Positions 15,322-24,310 are shown, counted from the stretch's first letter. The stretch is 64,000 nucleotides of DNA from Chloroflexota bacterium (GCA_016860845.1 BOKF01000029.1:1-64000); one strand, 5' to 3'. The notes: a model not told the origin generated them from the letters alone. Translations and numbers: made by a program.

Positions 15322-17307
15322 ATGGCCAATGAATCTGTGCTGGTTGTTGACGACTCCGCCCAGAATGTTGAATTTCTTGCCGAATATGTCTTAAAACCGA
15401 ATGGGTACCAGGTTCTGGTGGCTCGTAATGGCGCAGAGGGCTTAAAGATAGCCCTTAGCCAGCGCCCTGATTTGATTTTATTGGACAACAATATGCCCAG
15501 AATGAGCGGCATGGAGGTTCTGGACGCCCTCAACGAACACCGCGCCAATATTCCGGTCATTATGATGACCTTTCACGGTTCCGAAACCCTGGCGGTGCAA
15601 TCCTTCCGCCTGGGAGTAAAAGATTACGTCCTCAAGCCCTTTCAAATCTCGGAAATGTTGGAGGCCATCGAACGCGCCCTGACCGAAGCCCGGCTGCGCC
15701 GGGAACGGGACGAACTCACCAAACGCTTGATGAAGTCCAACCAACAGCTTGAGCAGCGCCTCAAAGAATTAAACACCCTCTTTGGGATTGGTAAATCTGT
15801 GACCTCGCTGCTCGACCAGGATAAGCTGCTTTTACGGCTGGTCGAGGCGGCCGTTTATCTAATTAATGCGGAAGAAGGATCGCTGCTGCTGGTTGACGAA
15901 AAAACCAACGAGCTTTACATGGTAGCGGCGCGCGGCATTGACGAGCGTCTGGCCCGCTCCTTCCGCCTGCGGGTCGAGGACAGCCTGGCCGGCGAAGTCA
16001 TCACCAGCGGCCAGCCGCTGGTTCTCACCGGGGCCGACCTGACCAAAATCAAAACCTCCTATCTGGTGCGCTCGGTGATGTATGTGCCGCTCAAAATTCA
16101 CGGGCGGGTCAGCGGCGTGTTGAGCGTGGACAACCGCCAGCAGCAGCGCGATTTTACTAATCACGATTTGCGCCTGCTCTCGGCCCTGGCCGATTATGCC
16201 GCCATTTCGGTTGAGAACGCCAAGTTGTTCAACCAGGCTGAAAGCGAGCGGGCCAAACTGGCCACGGTTTTGAGTGAAATTGAAGAGCCGGTGGTGGTCA
16301 TTGCCGGCCGTGGCGACCGCATCACCGTGGCTAACAGCGCCTTTCGCCGCGCCTTTGACCTGGGCGCGATTGTGGCCGAGGGCCGGCCCCTGGCCGAATT
16401 GATCCATAATGAGCCGCTGCTCGACCTGATTGCCTCGGCTCCCGATATCGGCAGCAGTCACAAACGCGAAATTCCCCTGAACGATGGTCGCGTCTTTTAT
16501 GCCACCCTCACCCCCATCCCCGAAGTAGGACGGGCGGTGATTATGCAAGACATCACCTATTTCAAAGAGTTGGACCGCCTGAAATCAGATTTTGTCTCAA
16601 CCGTTTCGCACGATTTGCGCGCCCCCCTGACCTCGGTTAAAGCGTATGCCCAAATGTTAGAAATGGCCGGCGACCTGAACGACCAGCAAACCTCGTTTAT
16701 GAACCGGATTGTCAAGGCGACCGATCATATTGCCGCCCTCATTAATGACCTGTTGGACCTGAGCCGCATTGAAGCCGGGATTGATTTGGAATTAAGCACG
16801 CTTGATCTGGACCGGCTGGCCGCAGAAGTGGTGGCCGAATTTCAAGAGGCGGCTGGCAGCAAACACCAGCAACTGGTTTATCACAGCCCTGGCCAGCCGA
16901 CGCCGGTGGTCGGGAACGGATTGCGTTTAAAGCAGGTGTTGAGCAACCTGATTGGGAACGCCCTCAAATACACGCCCGAAGGGGGTCGCATCCAGGCTGT
17001 AACTCAGCGCAGCGACACCCAGGTTTTGTTAAAGGTTGAAGATAATGGCCTGGGCATTCCTCCGGCTGACTTACCGTTCGTTTTCGATAAATTTTACCGG
17101 GTTAAAAATGAGGATCGCGCCGAGATTCAAGGCACCGGCCTGGGCCTGGCGATCTGTAAATCTATTATCGAAAAATATGGCGGTTCCATCTGGGTTGAGA
17201 GCCAATACCAGCAGGGCAGCAGCTTCACCTTTTCCTTACCCCTGGCCGCTGAAGCCGGCTCCGGCCAAACCGCGCTCAACCTGGCCGAATTGCCTGCCCC
17301 ACCGTGA
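15322..17307 (+). CDS. Hybrid sensor histidine kinase: receiver - GAF - PAS - HisKA - HATPase
   Basis: The 661-residue protein has no membrane segment. The receiver domain (1-120) has 'VLVVDDSAQN', phospho-acceptor Asp in 'LILLDNNMP' and Lys in 'DYVLKPF'. A coiled linker follows, then a GAF domain (about 150-300), a PAS-like domain (about 310-410), and the kinase core: H-box 'VSTVSHDLRAPL' (about 425-436), N-box 'LSNLIGNALKYTPEGG', G1 'VEDNGLGIPP', F-box 'VFDKFYR' and G2 'GTGLGLAI'. A receiver at the N-terminus suggests it is itself a target of another kinase. AAGGAA precedes the ATG. No partner regulator is adjacent, and a terminator follows at 17459. Confidence 0.93.
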   Translation: MANESVLVVDDSAQNVEFLAEYVLKPNGYQVLVARNGAEGLKIALSQRPDLILLDNNMPRMSGMEVLDALNEHRANIPVIMMTFHGSETLAVQSFRLGVKDYVLKPFQISEMLEAIERALTEARLRRERDELTKRLMKSNQQLEQRLKELNTLFGIGKSVTSLLDQDKLLLRLVEAAVYLINAEEGSLLLVDEKTNELYMVAARGIDERLARSFRLRVEDSLAGEVITSGQPLVLTGADLTKIKTSYLVRSVMYVPLKIHGRVSGVLSVDNRQQQRDFTNHDLRLLSALADYAAISVENAKLFNQAESERAKLATVLSEIEEPVVVIAGRGDRITVANSAFRRAFDLGAIVAEGRPLAELIHNEPLLDLIASAPDIGSSHKREIPLNDGRVFYATLTPIPEVGRAVIMQDITYFKELDRLKSDFVSTVSHDLRAPLTSVKAYAQMLEMAGDLNDQQTSFMNRIVKATDHIAALINDLLDLSRIEAGIDLELSTLDLDRLAAEVVAEFQEAAGSKHQQLVYHSPGQPTPVVGNGLRLKQVLSNLIGNALKYTPEGGRIQAVTQRSDTQVLLKVEDNGLGIPPADLPFVFDKFYRVKNEDRAEIQGTGLGLAICKSIIEKYGGSIWVESQYQQGSSFTFSLPLAAEAGSGQTALNLAELPAPP

Positions 17308-17353
17308 GCCTATTAACCTCAGTTTGGAGTTTTTTTCTCGACAGGACCTACGG

Positions 17354-17406
17354 CAAGATTTACAGGATAAAAAAGTTCAGAAATCTTGTTAATCCTGTAA
17401 ATCTTG
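17354..17406. repeat. 15-bp perfect inverted repeat (CAAGATTTACAGGAT)
   Basis: CAAGATTTACAGGAT (17354-17368) and ATCCTGTAAATCTTG (17392-17406) are perfectly complementary, with 23 bases between. I recall this sequence type as a dispersed intergenic repeat in several bacterial phyla; here it lies between the kinase gene and its terminator. Confidence 0.7.
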
Positions 17407-17458
17407 TCCGTTTTACGTAAAACATCAAACTCGGATCATTAGGTATCTTTTAAGTCCG

Positions 17459-17484
17459 CGCCCGGCTTGTACCGGGCGTTTTTT
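17459..17484 (+). terminator. Rho-independent terminator of the kinase gene
   Basis: CGCCCGG (17459-17465) pairs with CCGGGCG (17472-17478), loop CTTGTA, followed by TTTTTT. Confidence 0.85.
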
Positions 17485-17522
17485 GTTTTAGCCCAATTTT
17501 TGAGAATGTACCCGATTTTGGG

Positions 17523-17568
17523 TCTCGTCCTTCGATACGGCCTTCGGCCCGCTTCGCGCAGGACGAGA
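17523..17568. repeat. REP-like palindrome (TCTCGTCC...GGACGAGA)
   Basis: An 8-bp perfect stem, 17523-17530 with 17561-17568, encloses a GC-rich interior containing GGCCTTCGGCC. It resembles REP-type palindromes with 'CGTCCTTCGATACG' cores. It lies upstream of the M42 peptidase gene. Confidence 0.55.
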
Positions 17569-17662
17569 TGAACGCACCCAATTTTTGACTCCCAATTGAC
17601 ACCTTTCTTGGCTACGCTTATAATCGTTAGGCTTAAGACCAAGATCGGAAGTCTAAACTGCA

Positions 17663-18754
17663 ATGACTAAAGAATCCAATAACTCATCCAAACCAACCAT
17701 CGAACTGCTCAAACGCCTCTCCCTGGCTGTCGGTGTGTCCGGTTACGGCCGGCAAAACAACATCCACGAGGCCATCACCGCCGAACTGACCCCCTATGCG
17801 GACCGGGTCGAACGCGACCGGATGGGCAGCATTGTCGGCATCAAAGAAGGAGAACAGCAGGCTGCCGAAACAGGTCGGCGGCGCAAGGTGATGCTGGCGG
17901 CCCATCTTGACGAGATTGGGGCGATTGTAACCAAAATTGATAAAGGTTTTCTACGCTTCAGCCAGGTTGGCGGCCTGGATGACCGGATCCTGATGGGACA
18001 GGAAGTTATTGTCCACGGGCAGCGGGACCTGCCCGGCATCATTGGCTCCATCCCGCCCCATCTGCTGCCGCCCGACAAGCCCAACAACACCGTAGATATA
18101 GCCGAAATGCACGTTGATGTTGGCCTCCCCATCCGCCAGGTGGAACGTTTGGTGCAGATTGGCGACCTGATTTCGTTTGCGCGCACTCCCACCGAGCTGC
18201 TCGGCGGCCTGCTCAGCGCCAAAGCCATGGACAATCGTTCCTCGGTGGCGGCCATGGTGATTTGTTTGCAGGAGCTTAAAAAGTTGCGGCATCAGTGGGA
18301 TGTCTATGCCGTTGCGACGGCGGATGAGGAATGGGGCAGCTTTGTCGGCGCGACGACCCAGGCCTATGCTATTCGCCCCGATGTGGCGATTGTGATTGAC
18401 GTGACCTTTGCCGATGTGGAGGAAATCGAGGTCAAGCTGAACGCCGGGCCGGTCATTGCCCTGGGGCCGAGCAACCATCCGGTGCTGCGGGAGCGGCTGG
18501 TCAAGATTTGCCGGGATTTGGAATTGAAATATCAGAGCGAAATGATGCCGAGCGGCGCCGGAACCGATGCCTATGCTATCGAAATCAGCCGCGAAGGCGT
18601 GCCCACTATCCTCCTCTCGATTCCCAGCCGCTATATGCACTCCCCGGTCGAAACCATTCACCCCAAAGATGTCGAGCGCACGGGCCGGCTGATGGCCCAT
18701 TTCATCGCCGGTCTGGATGAGAGTTTTGTGGAAGAGTTGATCCCGAAAACGTAG
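17663..18754 (+). CDS. M42 family metallopeptidase
   Basis: The 363-residue protein has the full M42 aminopeptidase set: 'MLAAHLDEIGAIVT' (zinc His and catalytic Asp), 'AKAMDNRSSVAAM' (bridging Asp), 'ATADEEWGSFVGA' (catalytic and metal Glu), 'VIDVTFAD' (metal Asp) and 'MHSPVETIHPKDV' (metal His). Members are cytoplasmic, often tetrahedral dodecamers that trim peptides from the N-terminus; some are misnamed endoglucanases. No ribosome-binding site is strong before the ATG. It precedes mtnP by 153 bases and might be cotranscribed, though a repeat-rich hairpin lies between. Together with P1, S9 and C45 hydrolases in this window it suggests active peptide catabolism. Confidence 0.93.
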   Translation: MTKESNNSSKPTIELLKRLSLAVGVSGYGRQNNIHEAITAELTPYADRVERDRMGSIVGIKEGEQQAAETGRRRKVMLAAHLDEIGAIVTKIDKGFLRFSQVGGLDDRILMGQEVIVHGQRDLPGIIGSIPPHLLPPDKPNNTVDIAEMHVDVGLPIRQVERLVQIGDLISFARTPTELLGGLLSAKAMDNRSSVAAMVICLQELKKLRHQWDVYAVATADEEWGSFVGATTQAYAIRPDVAIVIDVTFADVEEIEVKLNAGPVIALGPSNHPVLRERLVKICRDLELKYQSEMMPSGAGTDAYAIEISREGVPTILLSIPSRYMHSPVETIHPKDVERTGRLMAHFIAGLDESFVEELIPKT

Positions 18755-18832
18755 AGCGTGTTGCGTGTTCCGTTGCATGCACTTGTGGTAAGCCACCAAA
18801 AATGAAAATGACACGAGGAGCGAGGACTCGAG

Positions 18833-18872
18833 GAGGCGAAGAATCTCCTCGCCTCTTCGCCTCGCAAGCCAT
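18833..18872. repeat. Purine-tract inverted repeat GAGGCGAAG...CTTCGCCTC
   Basis: GAGGCGAAG near 18833 and CTTCGCCTC near 18858 can form a hairpin between the M42 peptidase and mtnP. The same CTTCGCCTC word recurs at 21151 and 31580 inside coding sequences. Confidence 0.5.
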
Positions 18873-18907
18873 CGCATCTTTACCTTCATAAGGAGAGAAG
18901 TTTCACC

Positions 18908-19777
18908 ATGACTGACATCAAAATCGGGGTAATCGGCGGCAGCGGCCTTTACAAAATGGAGGGGCTGAGCGACGTGGAGGAGGTAACGCTGTCTACGCCG
19001 TTTGGCCCGCCTTCCGACAATTACATCATCGGCACGCTGGAAGGCCAGCGTATCGCTTTTTTACCCCGCCACGGCCGGCAACATTCTATCAGCCCGACCG
19101 AGCTGAACAGCCAGGCCAATATTTGGGGCTTTAAAAGCCTGGGGGTCAAGTACATCCTGGCGGCCAATGCCTGCGGCAGCCTGCGTGAAGACTATGCCCC
19201 CCGCCACATCGTCATTCCTGACCAGCTTTTTGACTACACCCGCGCCCGCGATTTAACTTTTTACAAAGGCGGAGTGGTGGCGCATCTGAGCGTGGCCGAA
19301 CCCATTTCGCCCGAGCTGTCGGCGCTGTTGTATGAAAGCGTAAAAGAAACGGGAGCGACGGTCCATCAGGGCGGCACGTTTATTATCATCGAAGGGCCGC
19401 GTTTCAGTACCAAGGGCGAAAGCAAGATTTTCCGGCAGTGGGGCTGTGACATCATCGGGATGACCACCATCCCCGAAGCCTTTTTGGCCGCCGAAGCCGA
19501 AATTGCCTATGCTACCATGGCCCATGTGACCGATTATGACGTCTGGCATGAGTCGGAAGAGCCGGTAACCGTGGAAGCGGTCATAGCCAACCTCAACGCC
19601 AATGTCGAGGTCGCCAAGCAGGCCCTTCGCCATACCGTCCGCAAGCTGGCCGGTGAACCGGATTGGCCCTGCCACCACGCCCTGGCTATGGCCATCATCA
19701 GCCGCCGTGAACGCGCTGCCGTGCCGGATGAGACGTGGCAGAAGCTGGAGTTATTTATTGGCAAGTATTACCAGTAA
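18908..19777 (+). CDS. mtnP: S-methyl-5'-thioadenosine phosphorylase
   Basis: The 289-residue protein cleaves methylthioadenosine with phosphate to adenine and methylthioribose-1-phosphate, the first salvage step for the by-product of polyamine synthesis. Family marks are 'KIGVIGGSGLYKMEGL', 'FLPRHGRQHSISPTELNSQA' (phosphate-binding Arg-His), 'ANACGSL', 'EGPRFSTKGES' and 'DIIGMTTIPEAFLAAEAEI' with 'TDYDVWH'. Length is typical. GGAGAG lies about 9 bases before the ATG. The stop is followed within 30 bases by the SEDS fusion gene on the same strand. Confidence 0.95.
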   Translation: MTDIKIGVIGGSGLYKMEGLSDVEEVTLSTPFGPPSDNYIIGTLEGQRIAFLPRHGRQHSISPTELNSQANIWGFKSLGVKYILAANACGSLREDYAPRHIVIPDQLFDYTRARDLTFYKGGVVAHLSVAEPISPELSALLYESVKETGATVHQGGTFIIIEGPRFSTKGESKIFRQWGCDIIGMTTIPEAFLAAEAEIAYATMAHVTDYDVWHESEEPVTVEAVIANLNANVEVAKQALRHTVRKLAGEPDWPCHHALAMAIISRRERAAVPDETWQKLELFIGKYYQ

Positions 19778-19805
19778 CCGCCCTTCTGACAGCGGGCGGC
19801 GGGCG

Positions 19806-22517
19806 GTGGGCGGTGGTCATGTTGATAGCTATGCCCTATTGCTGCTCGTTTTTCTCTTTACCGGCCTGGCCCTGATCCAACTGGCCCTGGTCAATAACGA
19901 TCTCAGCCTGGCGACCTTTTGGCCGCTGCTTATTTTAATTTTATGCGGCGGCCTGGCGACTTTTTTGCTCCAGCGTTTCGGGAAATTGGACGACCCCCTG
20001 CTGCTGCCGTTGATCTTCTTTCTGAGCGGCCTGGGCCTGGCCCTCATTACGCGCCTGGCCCCCGCTTTTGTCAGGCCCCAACTGGCCTGGCTGGTCGCGG
20101 CTACAGCCGGACTGCTGATCGTAACTTTATTACCCCAAAATCTCAACTGGCTGCACCGCTACAAATATGCCTGGCTGACCGGCGGTCTGATCCTGCTGGC
20201 CGCCACGCTTGTCTTTGGGGTCAATCCCAGCGGCTATGGCCCTCGCCTCTGGCTGCAACTTGGCCCGATTTACTTCCAACCTTCCGAACCCCTCAAACTC
20301 CTCCTGGTAATTTTCCTGGCTGCCTACCTGGCCGACCGCCGCCGCCAATTGCGGGAGGTCAAAGCCTACATTGGCCCAGTGGGTATGCCTCACCCTTCGT
20401 ACTGGGGGCCGATGCTGCTCATGTGGGGCTTGAGCATCGTCCTGCTCGTCTGGCAGCGCGACCTGGGCGCAGCGCTGCTCTTTTTCTGCACCTTCCTGGC
20501 CATGCTGTATGCCGCTATCGGCCAGAAACGTTATGTATTGGGAGGCGTGTTACTGCTGGTAGTGGCCGGCAGCATCGGCTACTATCTCTTTGACGTGGTC
20601 CAGCTCCGCATCGAGGCTTTCTGGAACCCCTGGCTCGACCCGGCCGGGCGCTCCTTCCAGATTGTCCAATCCCTGCTGGCTTTCGCCAGCGGTGGTTTTT
20701 TTGGCCAGGGGCTGGGCCAGGGCCTGCCGACGGCCATTCCGGTGGTCCATACCGATTTTGTGTTCGCCGCCATTGGTGAAGAGTACGGCTTGTTGGGCGC
20801 GCTGGGCGTTATGGTCTGCTTCTTACTGCTGGTCAGCCGTGCTTTTTATGTCGCCCTGCGGGCCGAAACCGGCTTCGAGCAACTGCTGGCGACCGGTATC
20901 GGGGCCATGCTGAGTTTGCAGACCCTCATCATCACCGCCGGCACGCTTAAATTGATGCCCTTGACCGGCGTCACCCTGCCCTTTGTCAGCTATGGCGGCA
21001 GCAGCCTGGTAACCAGTTTTGTAATGGTCGGTTTGTTGTTGTTCATTGCGAAGAGGCGAAGCAACGACACCCACCAGTGGCCGCCGCCACAGGTGGCAGG
21101 CCATTCGGGTGCAGGGGAGGCGAAACCACGAGAGAAGCAGTTGTCTTATTCTTCGCCTCACGCTTCACGCCTCACGCTTCACGCTCTTCGCTCCCCGCTG
21201 CCGATGTATCACCTGAGTCTGGCCCGGGAACTCTTCATCGGCTTTACTGTTGTCGCCGGGGGGCTTATTTTCTGGCAGATAGCTTTAGCTCCTTTCCTCA
21301 ACGAGCGTGAAGACAACCCTCGCCCGGTCGTGGCCCAGCAGCAGATTCGCCGGGGGCGGCTGCTGACAGCAGATGGCGTGACGGTTGCCCAGACGATTAT
21401 CAATGAGCAGGGGTTGGCCGAGCGGCGCTATCCTTATGCCGGGCTGTCCTCGGTGACCGGTTATTACAGCATTCGTTACGGCCTGGGCGGCACTGAAGCG
21501 ACGTTTGACCCGATTCTGCGCGGCACGGCCGATCAAACATCGGAAGAAAAATGGCTGGACGATTTGCTCCACCGGCCTTTGGTTGGCCGTGATGTCACCC
21601 TGACCATTGACTTGCCCGCCCAGGTGGCCGCCGATGTGGCTTTGGGAGAAGAGGAAGGGGCCATTGTGGTTATGGAAATCGAAACCGGCGCCATTGTGGT
21701 CATGTCCAGCCACCCCACCTATGATCCCAATCATCTGGACGACATGTGGGACACCCTGCGCCAAGACCAGCAAGCGCCCTTGCTCAATCGAGCCACCCAG
21801 GGTCTTTTCCCGGTGGGCGATTTGGCCCGGCTGGTTGGCTTGATTGGCTTGCGCGAGGCCGGGGCGACTGTTCCCTCAGACCCCTTGACCGCCCCACTGG
21901 CCGAGATGCTGGCTCCTCTCAGCCAGCCCGGCTATCTGGCGACAGCCCGCCAGTTGGGGCTGATCCGCCCCCTGCCCGGCCTGCCCTCTCAAGTGGGCCG
22001 CCTGCCCGATTTTGAAAATCGAGGGACGGTCAGAGACCTGGCTGTCACCCCGCTGCACCTGGCCCGGGTCATGGCCGCCCTGGAACTTGCCGGCCGCCTG
22101 CCCAGCCCGACTCTCTCCGCCGCTGAAGCAGAAGTTGCTCCCCGGCAAACCCAGGCGTTTGGTCCTGACACGGCCCGCTATATTCGCTCTTTACTCCCCC
22201 AGATGGATGAGCAAATCGTCGGTTTTGCCGGCCAGGCGACCCCCAAAGAAACCGGCCAGCGCTCGCTGAGCTGGTTTGTGGGGCTGGCTCCGGGGGAAGC
22301 GATGAAGGCTGAGCCTACCCTCAAGGGGGCTGACGCACAGGCGGAGCCTGAGCTTATCCTTGATCCGACCCAAATTGCTCGCGCAACTCCTGCGCCACCG
22401 GAAACCTGGACCCCAGCTCAGTATGTCGTCGTGGCCGTCGTCGTGACCGACGCGCCGGAGGACAATCCGGCCCTACGCCTGGTGCGAGCGCCGCTCAGAG
22501 TCATTTTGCAGCCGTAA
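19806..22517 (+). CDS. SEDS (FtsW/RodA) protein fused to a penicillin-binding-like domain with lost active site
   Basis: I place the start at GTG 19806; an in-frame TTG overlapping mtnP is an alternative. The first ~430 residues are a SEDS glycosyltransferase of the FtsW/RodA type with about ten membrane helices and 'GPRLWLQLGPIYFQPSEPLK', 'WQRDLGAALLFF', 'VHTDFVFAAIGEEYGLLG' and 'LPFVSYGGSSLV'. A repeat-rich linker leads to one more membrane helix and a class B PBP-like domain. There, where PBPs have 'NRATQGLYPPGSTFK', this protein reads 'NRATQGLFPVGDLARL': the catalytic Ser and Lys are replaced. The KTG motif is also gone ('AGQATPKETGQRSLSWFVGLAP'). SEDS and PBP normally work as a pair, polymerase plus crosslinker. 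Here the PBP part is probably a structural regulator of the SEDS part. Confidence 0.9.
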   Translation: MGGGHVDSYALLLLVFLFTGLALIQLALVNNDLSLATFWPLLILILCGGLATFLLQRFGKLDDPLLLPLIFFLSGLGLALITRLAPAFVRPQLAWLVAATAGLLIVTLLPQNLNWLHRYKYAWLTGGLILLAATLVFGVNPSGYGPRLWLQLGPIYFQPSEPLKLLLVIFLAAYLADRRRQLREVKAYIGPVGMPHPSYWGPMLLMWGLSIVLLVWQRDLGAALLFFCTFLAMLYAAIGQKRYVLGGVLLLVVAGSIGYYLFDVVQLRIEAFWNPWLDPAGRSFQIVQSLLAFASGGFFGQGLGQGLPTAIPVVHTDFVFAAIGEEYGLLGALGVMVCFLLLVSRAFYVALRAETGFEQLLATGIGAMLSLQTLIITAGTLKLMPLTGVTLPFVSYGGSSLVTSFVMVGLLLFIAKRRSNDTHQWPPPQVAGHSGAGEAKPREKQLSYSSPHASRLTLHALRSPLPMYHLSLARELFIGFTVVAGGLIFWQIALAPFLNEREDNPRPVVAQQQIRRGRLLTADGVTVAQTIINEQGLAERRYPYAGLSSVTGYYSIRYGLGGTEATFDPILRGTADQTSEEKWLDDLLHRPLVGRDVTLTIDLPAQVAADVALGEEEGAIVVMEIETGAIVVMSSHPTYDPNHLDDMWDTLRQDQQAPLLNRATQGLFPVGDLARLVGLIGLREAGATVPSDPLTAPLAEMLAPLSQPGYLATARQLGLIRPLPGLPSQVGRLPDFENRGTVRDLAVTPLHLARVMAALELAGRLPSPTLSAAEAEVAPRQTQAFGPDTARYIRSLLPQMDEQIVGFAGQATPKETGQRSLSWFVGLAPGEAMKAEPTLKGADAQAEPELILDPTQIARATPAPPETWTPAQYVVVAVVVTDAPEDNPALRLVRAPLRVILQP

Positions 22518-22566
22518 GGCTCAGTCTGTTTAAGCTTTCAAATCCAAGTTGGGGATTAACAAGTTA

Positions 22567-22595
22567 TTGTCAAACACTACCCAGTGTGATATGAT
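22567..22595 (+). promoter_or_regulatory. Sigma-70-type promoter of the TPR gene with inverted repeat in the spacer
   Basis: TTGTCA (22567-22572), a 17-base spacer and TATGAT (22590-22595) make a near-consensus promoter. The spacer holds ACACT-ACCC-AGTGT, a perfect 5-bp inverted repeat well placed for a repressor. The start codon is 130 bases downstream. Confidence 0.7.
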
Positions 22596-22724
22596 AAAGA
22601 TCATCCAGGCAGTTTCAGATAAATAGGGGGACCAAAGCGAGGAAGCTGCCGTGTCCGGGTATCTTGTGCTTGCTTTTCGTTTCCATCTCCTACCTGTAAC
22701 CTTCCCACTAACTGAGGTGATCAA

Positions 22725-23957
22725 GTGGCAGTCAAAGAATTGACCGCTACTCAAAATCCTGTTGGCCTCTTTCGCCATTATGTTCTGACCAATCTATCTT
22801 ACTGGCAAGATTATGTCGCCGCCGAGCTAAAAGACACCGCTGCTTTAGATCGGGACCATCCGCAGATTGTCAGAGCTATCTCCTTTGCCCTTGAACTCGA
22901 TGACGCCTGGCCCGCCGTAGAAGGGTTGATTGAACAATTCGCCGCCTATATGGAGCGGCGAGGTTATTGGGAAGCCTGGCAGTGGATCTTAACCAAGGCC
23001 CTGGCGGTCGCGCAGCGCTCTAATGATAAGGCCAGCGTGGTCAGGCTGTCGGCTTTGCTGGCCCGGTTGGCGCTGCGGCAGAGCCGCTTTAAGGAGGCCA
23101 TCACTTACCACCGTTCTACCATCCACATTGCCCGTCGCATTGGGGATCGCACCAATGAGGCTCGTGCCTGTTCTAACCTGGGCTATTTCTATATCGAACA
23201 AGGCTACTGGCGGCGAGCTGAGACGCTGTGTTGCCACGCTCTGCTCATCTTTGAGCAGCTTGGCTATCAGCACGGCCTGGCCCATACGGAGAACCACCTG
23301 GGCATCCTATATACCCGGCAAGGTTTGTGGGAGCAAGCCAGGCAGCATCTTGAACACGCCTGCGCCATCTGGCAGGCGATGGGGGATGAGCATGGGTTGG
23401 TGTATGGCTATGATAATCTTGGTAGGCTTCTCAATGAAATGGAACTTCCTGATGAGGCTCTGCCTTATCTGCAACAGGCTCTTAATCAAGCCAAATTGGT
23501 GGGAGAAGAAGCTCTGACGGGTTCAATCCATCTTAATATGGGAAATGCCTTCAGATTAAATGGTGAATTAGGCAAAGCTGAATCCCATTATTGGCAAGCA
23601 AAAGCCATTTTTCAGCGCTTCACAAACTCACTCGGCCTGGCACTGACACTAGATAATCTGGGATTGATCTACCTCGATCAAAAGAAATGGCAGGAAGCCA
23701 GCTTGCACCTGGAAAATGCCTTGCAAGCGTGGAGTAATTTGAATAATAAACATAATGAAATTCGGTCGATCACTTATCTTGTTGAGTATGAACTGCTCAG
23801 GGGAAATCAACGACAGGCCAGCAATTGGTTAGAAAAAGCCGAACAACTATTGAGCCAGTATGACTCAACCGGGGAATATCATCAACTGCAACTGCAAGTG
23901 AACAAGTTGCGGCGCAACTTGTCGGACGATTTTCCCGACCAAGTTGCGGCTAAGTAA
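22725..23957 (+). CDS. Tetratricopeptide repeat protein
   Basis: The 410-residue protein starts at GTG 22725 with TGAGGTGATC upstream. From about residue 90 to 390 it is a run of TPR units of the kinesin-light-chain/TPR_12 kind, for example 'ACSNLGYFYIEQGYWRRAE', 'TENHLGILYTRQGLWEQAR', 'GYDNLGRLLNEMELPDEAL' and 'TLDNLGLIYLDQKKWQEAS', each about 40 residues. The N-terminal 90 residues ('FRHYVLTNLSYWQDYVAAEL') resemble the segment that precedes such repeats in Chloroflexota NB-ARC/AfsR-type regulators, so it could be a split-off sensor arm of a STAND protein. Cytoplasmic; a scaffold for protein contacts. No enzyme domain seen. Confidence 0.82.
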   Translation: MAVKELTATQNPVGLFRHYVLTNLSYWQDYVAAELKDTAALDRDHPQIVRAISFALELDDAWPAVEGLIEQFAAYMERRGYWEAWQWILTKALAVAQRSNDKASVVRLSALLARLALRQSRFKEAITYHRSTIHIARRIGDRTNEARACSNLGYFYIEQGYWRRAETLCCHALLIFEQLGYQHGLAHTENHLGILYTRQGLWEQARQHLEHACAIWQAMGDEHGLVYGYDNLGRLLNEMELPDEALPYLQQALNQAKLVGEEALTGSIHLNMGNAFRLNGELGKAESHYWQAKAIFQRFTNSLGLALTLDNLGLIYLDQKKWQEASLHLENALQAWSNLNNKHNEIRSITYLVEYELLRGNQRQASNWLEKAEQLLSQYDSTGEYHQLQLQVNKLRRNLSDDFPDQVAAK

Positions 23958-24157
23958 AACCAGTATCAATGGGAACCGACTACAAGTCAACTTGTATTCC
24001 CCATTATACGAGAGGTTGGGCGGGAGGTAAATAGGAACTTTCAATTTTTCAATGGTGAGGTCATTGAGGTTAAACCAAATCCGCCGCAGCCTGTTGAGTA
24101 GCCTTCTCAAGCAAACTGCGGCGAAGTAGGGCCAAAATCAGAGAGAATAGCTGCTGA

Positions 24158-24310
24158 TTAGCAACCTCCCCCACTGCTTGAACCACTTGGGCAAGCATGC
24201 ACCTGTGACGTGACCGCATACCCCAGCGTGTTGGCCACGACGCCGGATACGCCGGTTACGGCCAGCAGCAGAGCGATGCCTGCCACAACAGCAATGATGC
24301 GCTTTTTCAT
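24158..24310 (-). CDS. Small secreted Gly/Ser/Cys-tailed peptide, 50 residues
   Basis: From ATG 24310 the frame codes a clean signal peptide (MKKRIIAVVAGIALLLAVTG, cleavage probable near 'GVVA' at about 26), then a short region ending 'VHACPSGSSSGGGC' and a stop. GGAGGT lies 8 bases before the ATG, the best ribosome-binding site in the neighbourhood. The mature part would be about 24 residues with two Cys, able to form one disulphide. It lies divergent to the ATPase/winged-helix gene at 24692, which may control it. I do not know a family. An overlapping frame in the same strand (24031-24189) is also open; see findings. Confidence 0.65.
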   Translation of the reverse strand: MKKRIIAVVAGIALLLAVTGVSGVVANTLGYAVTSQVHACPSGSSSGGGC

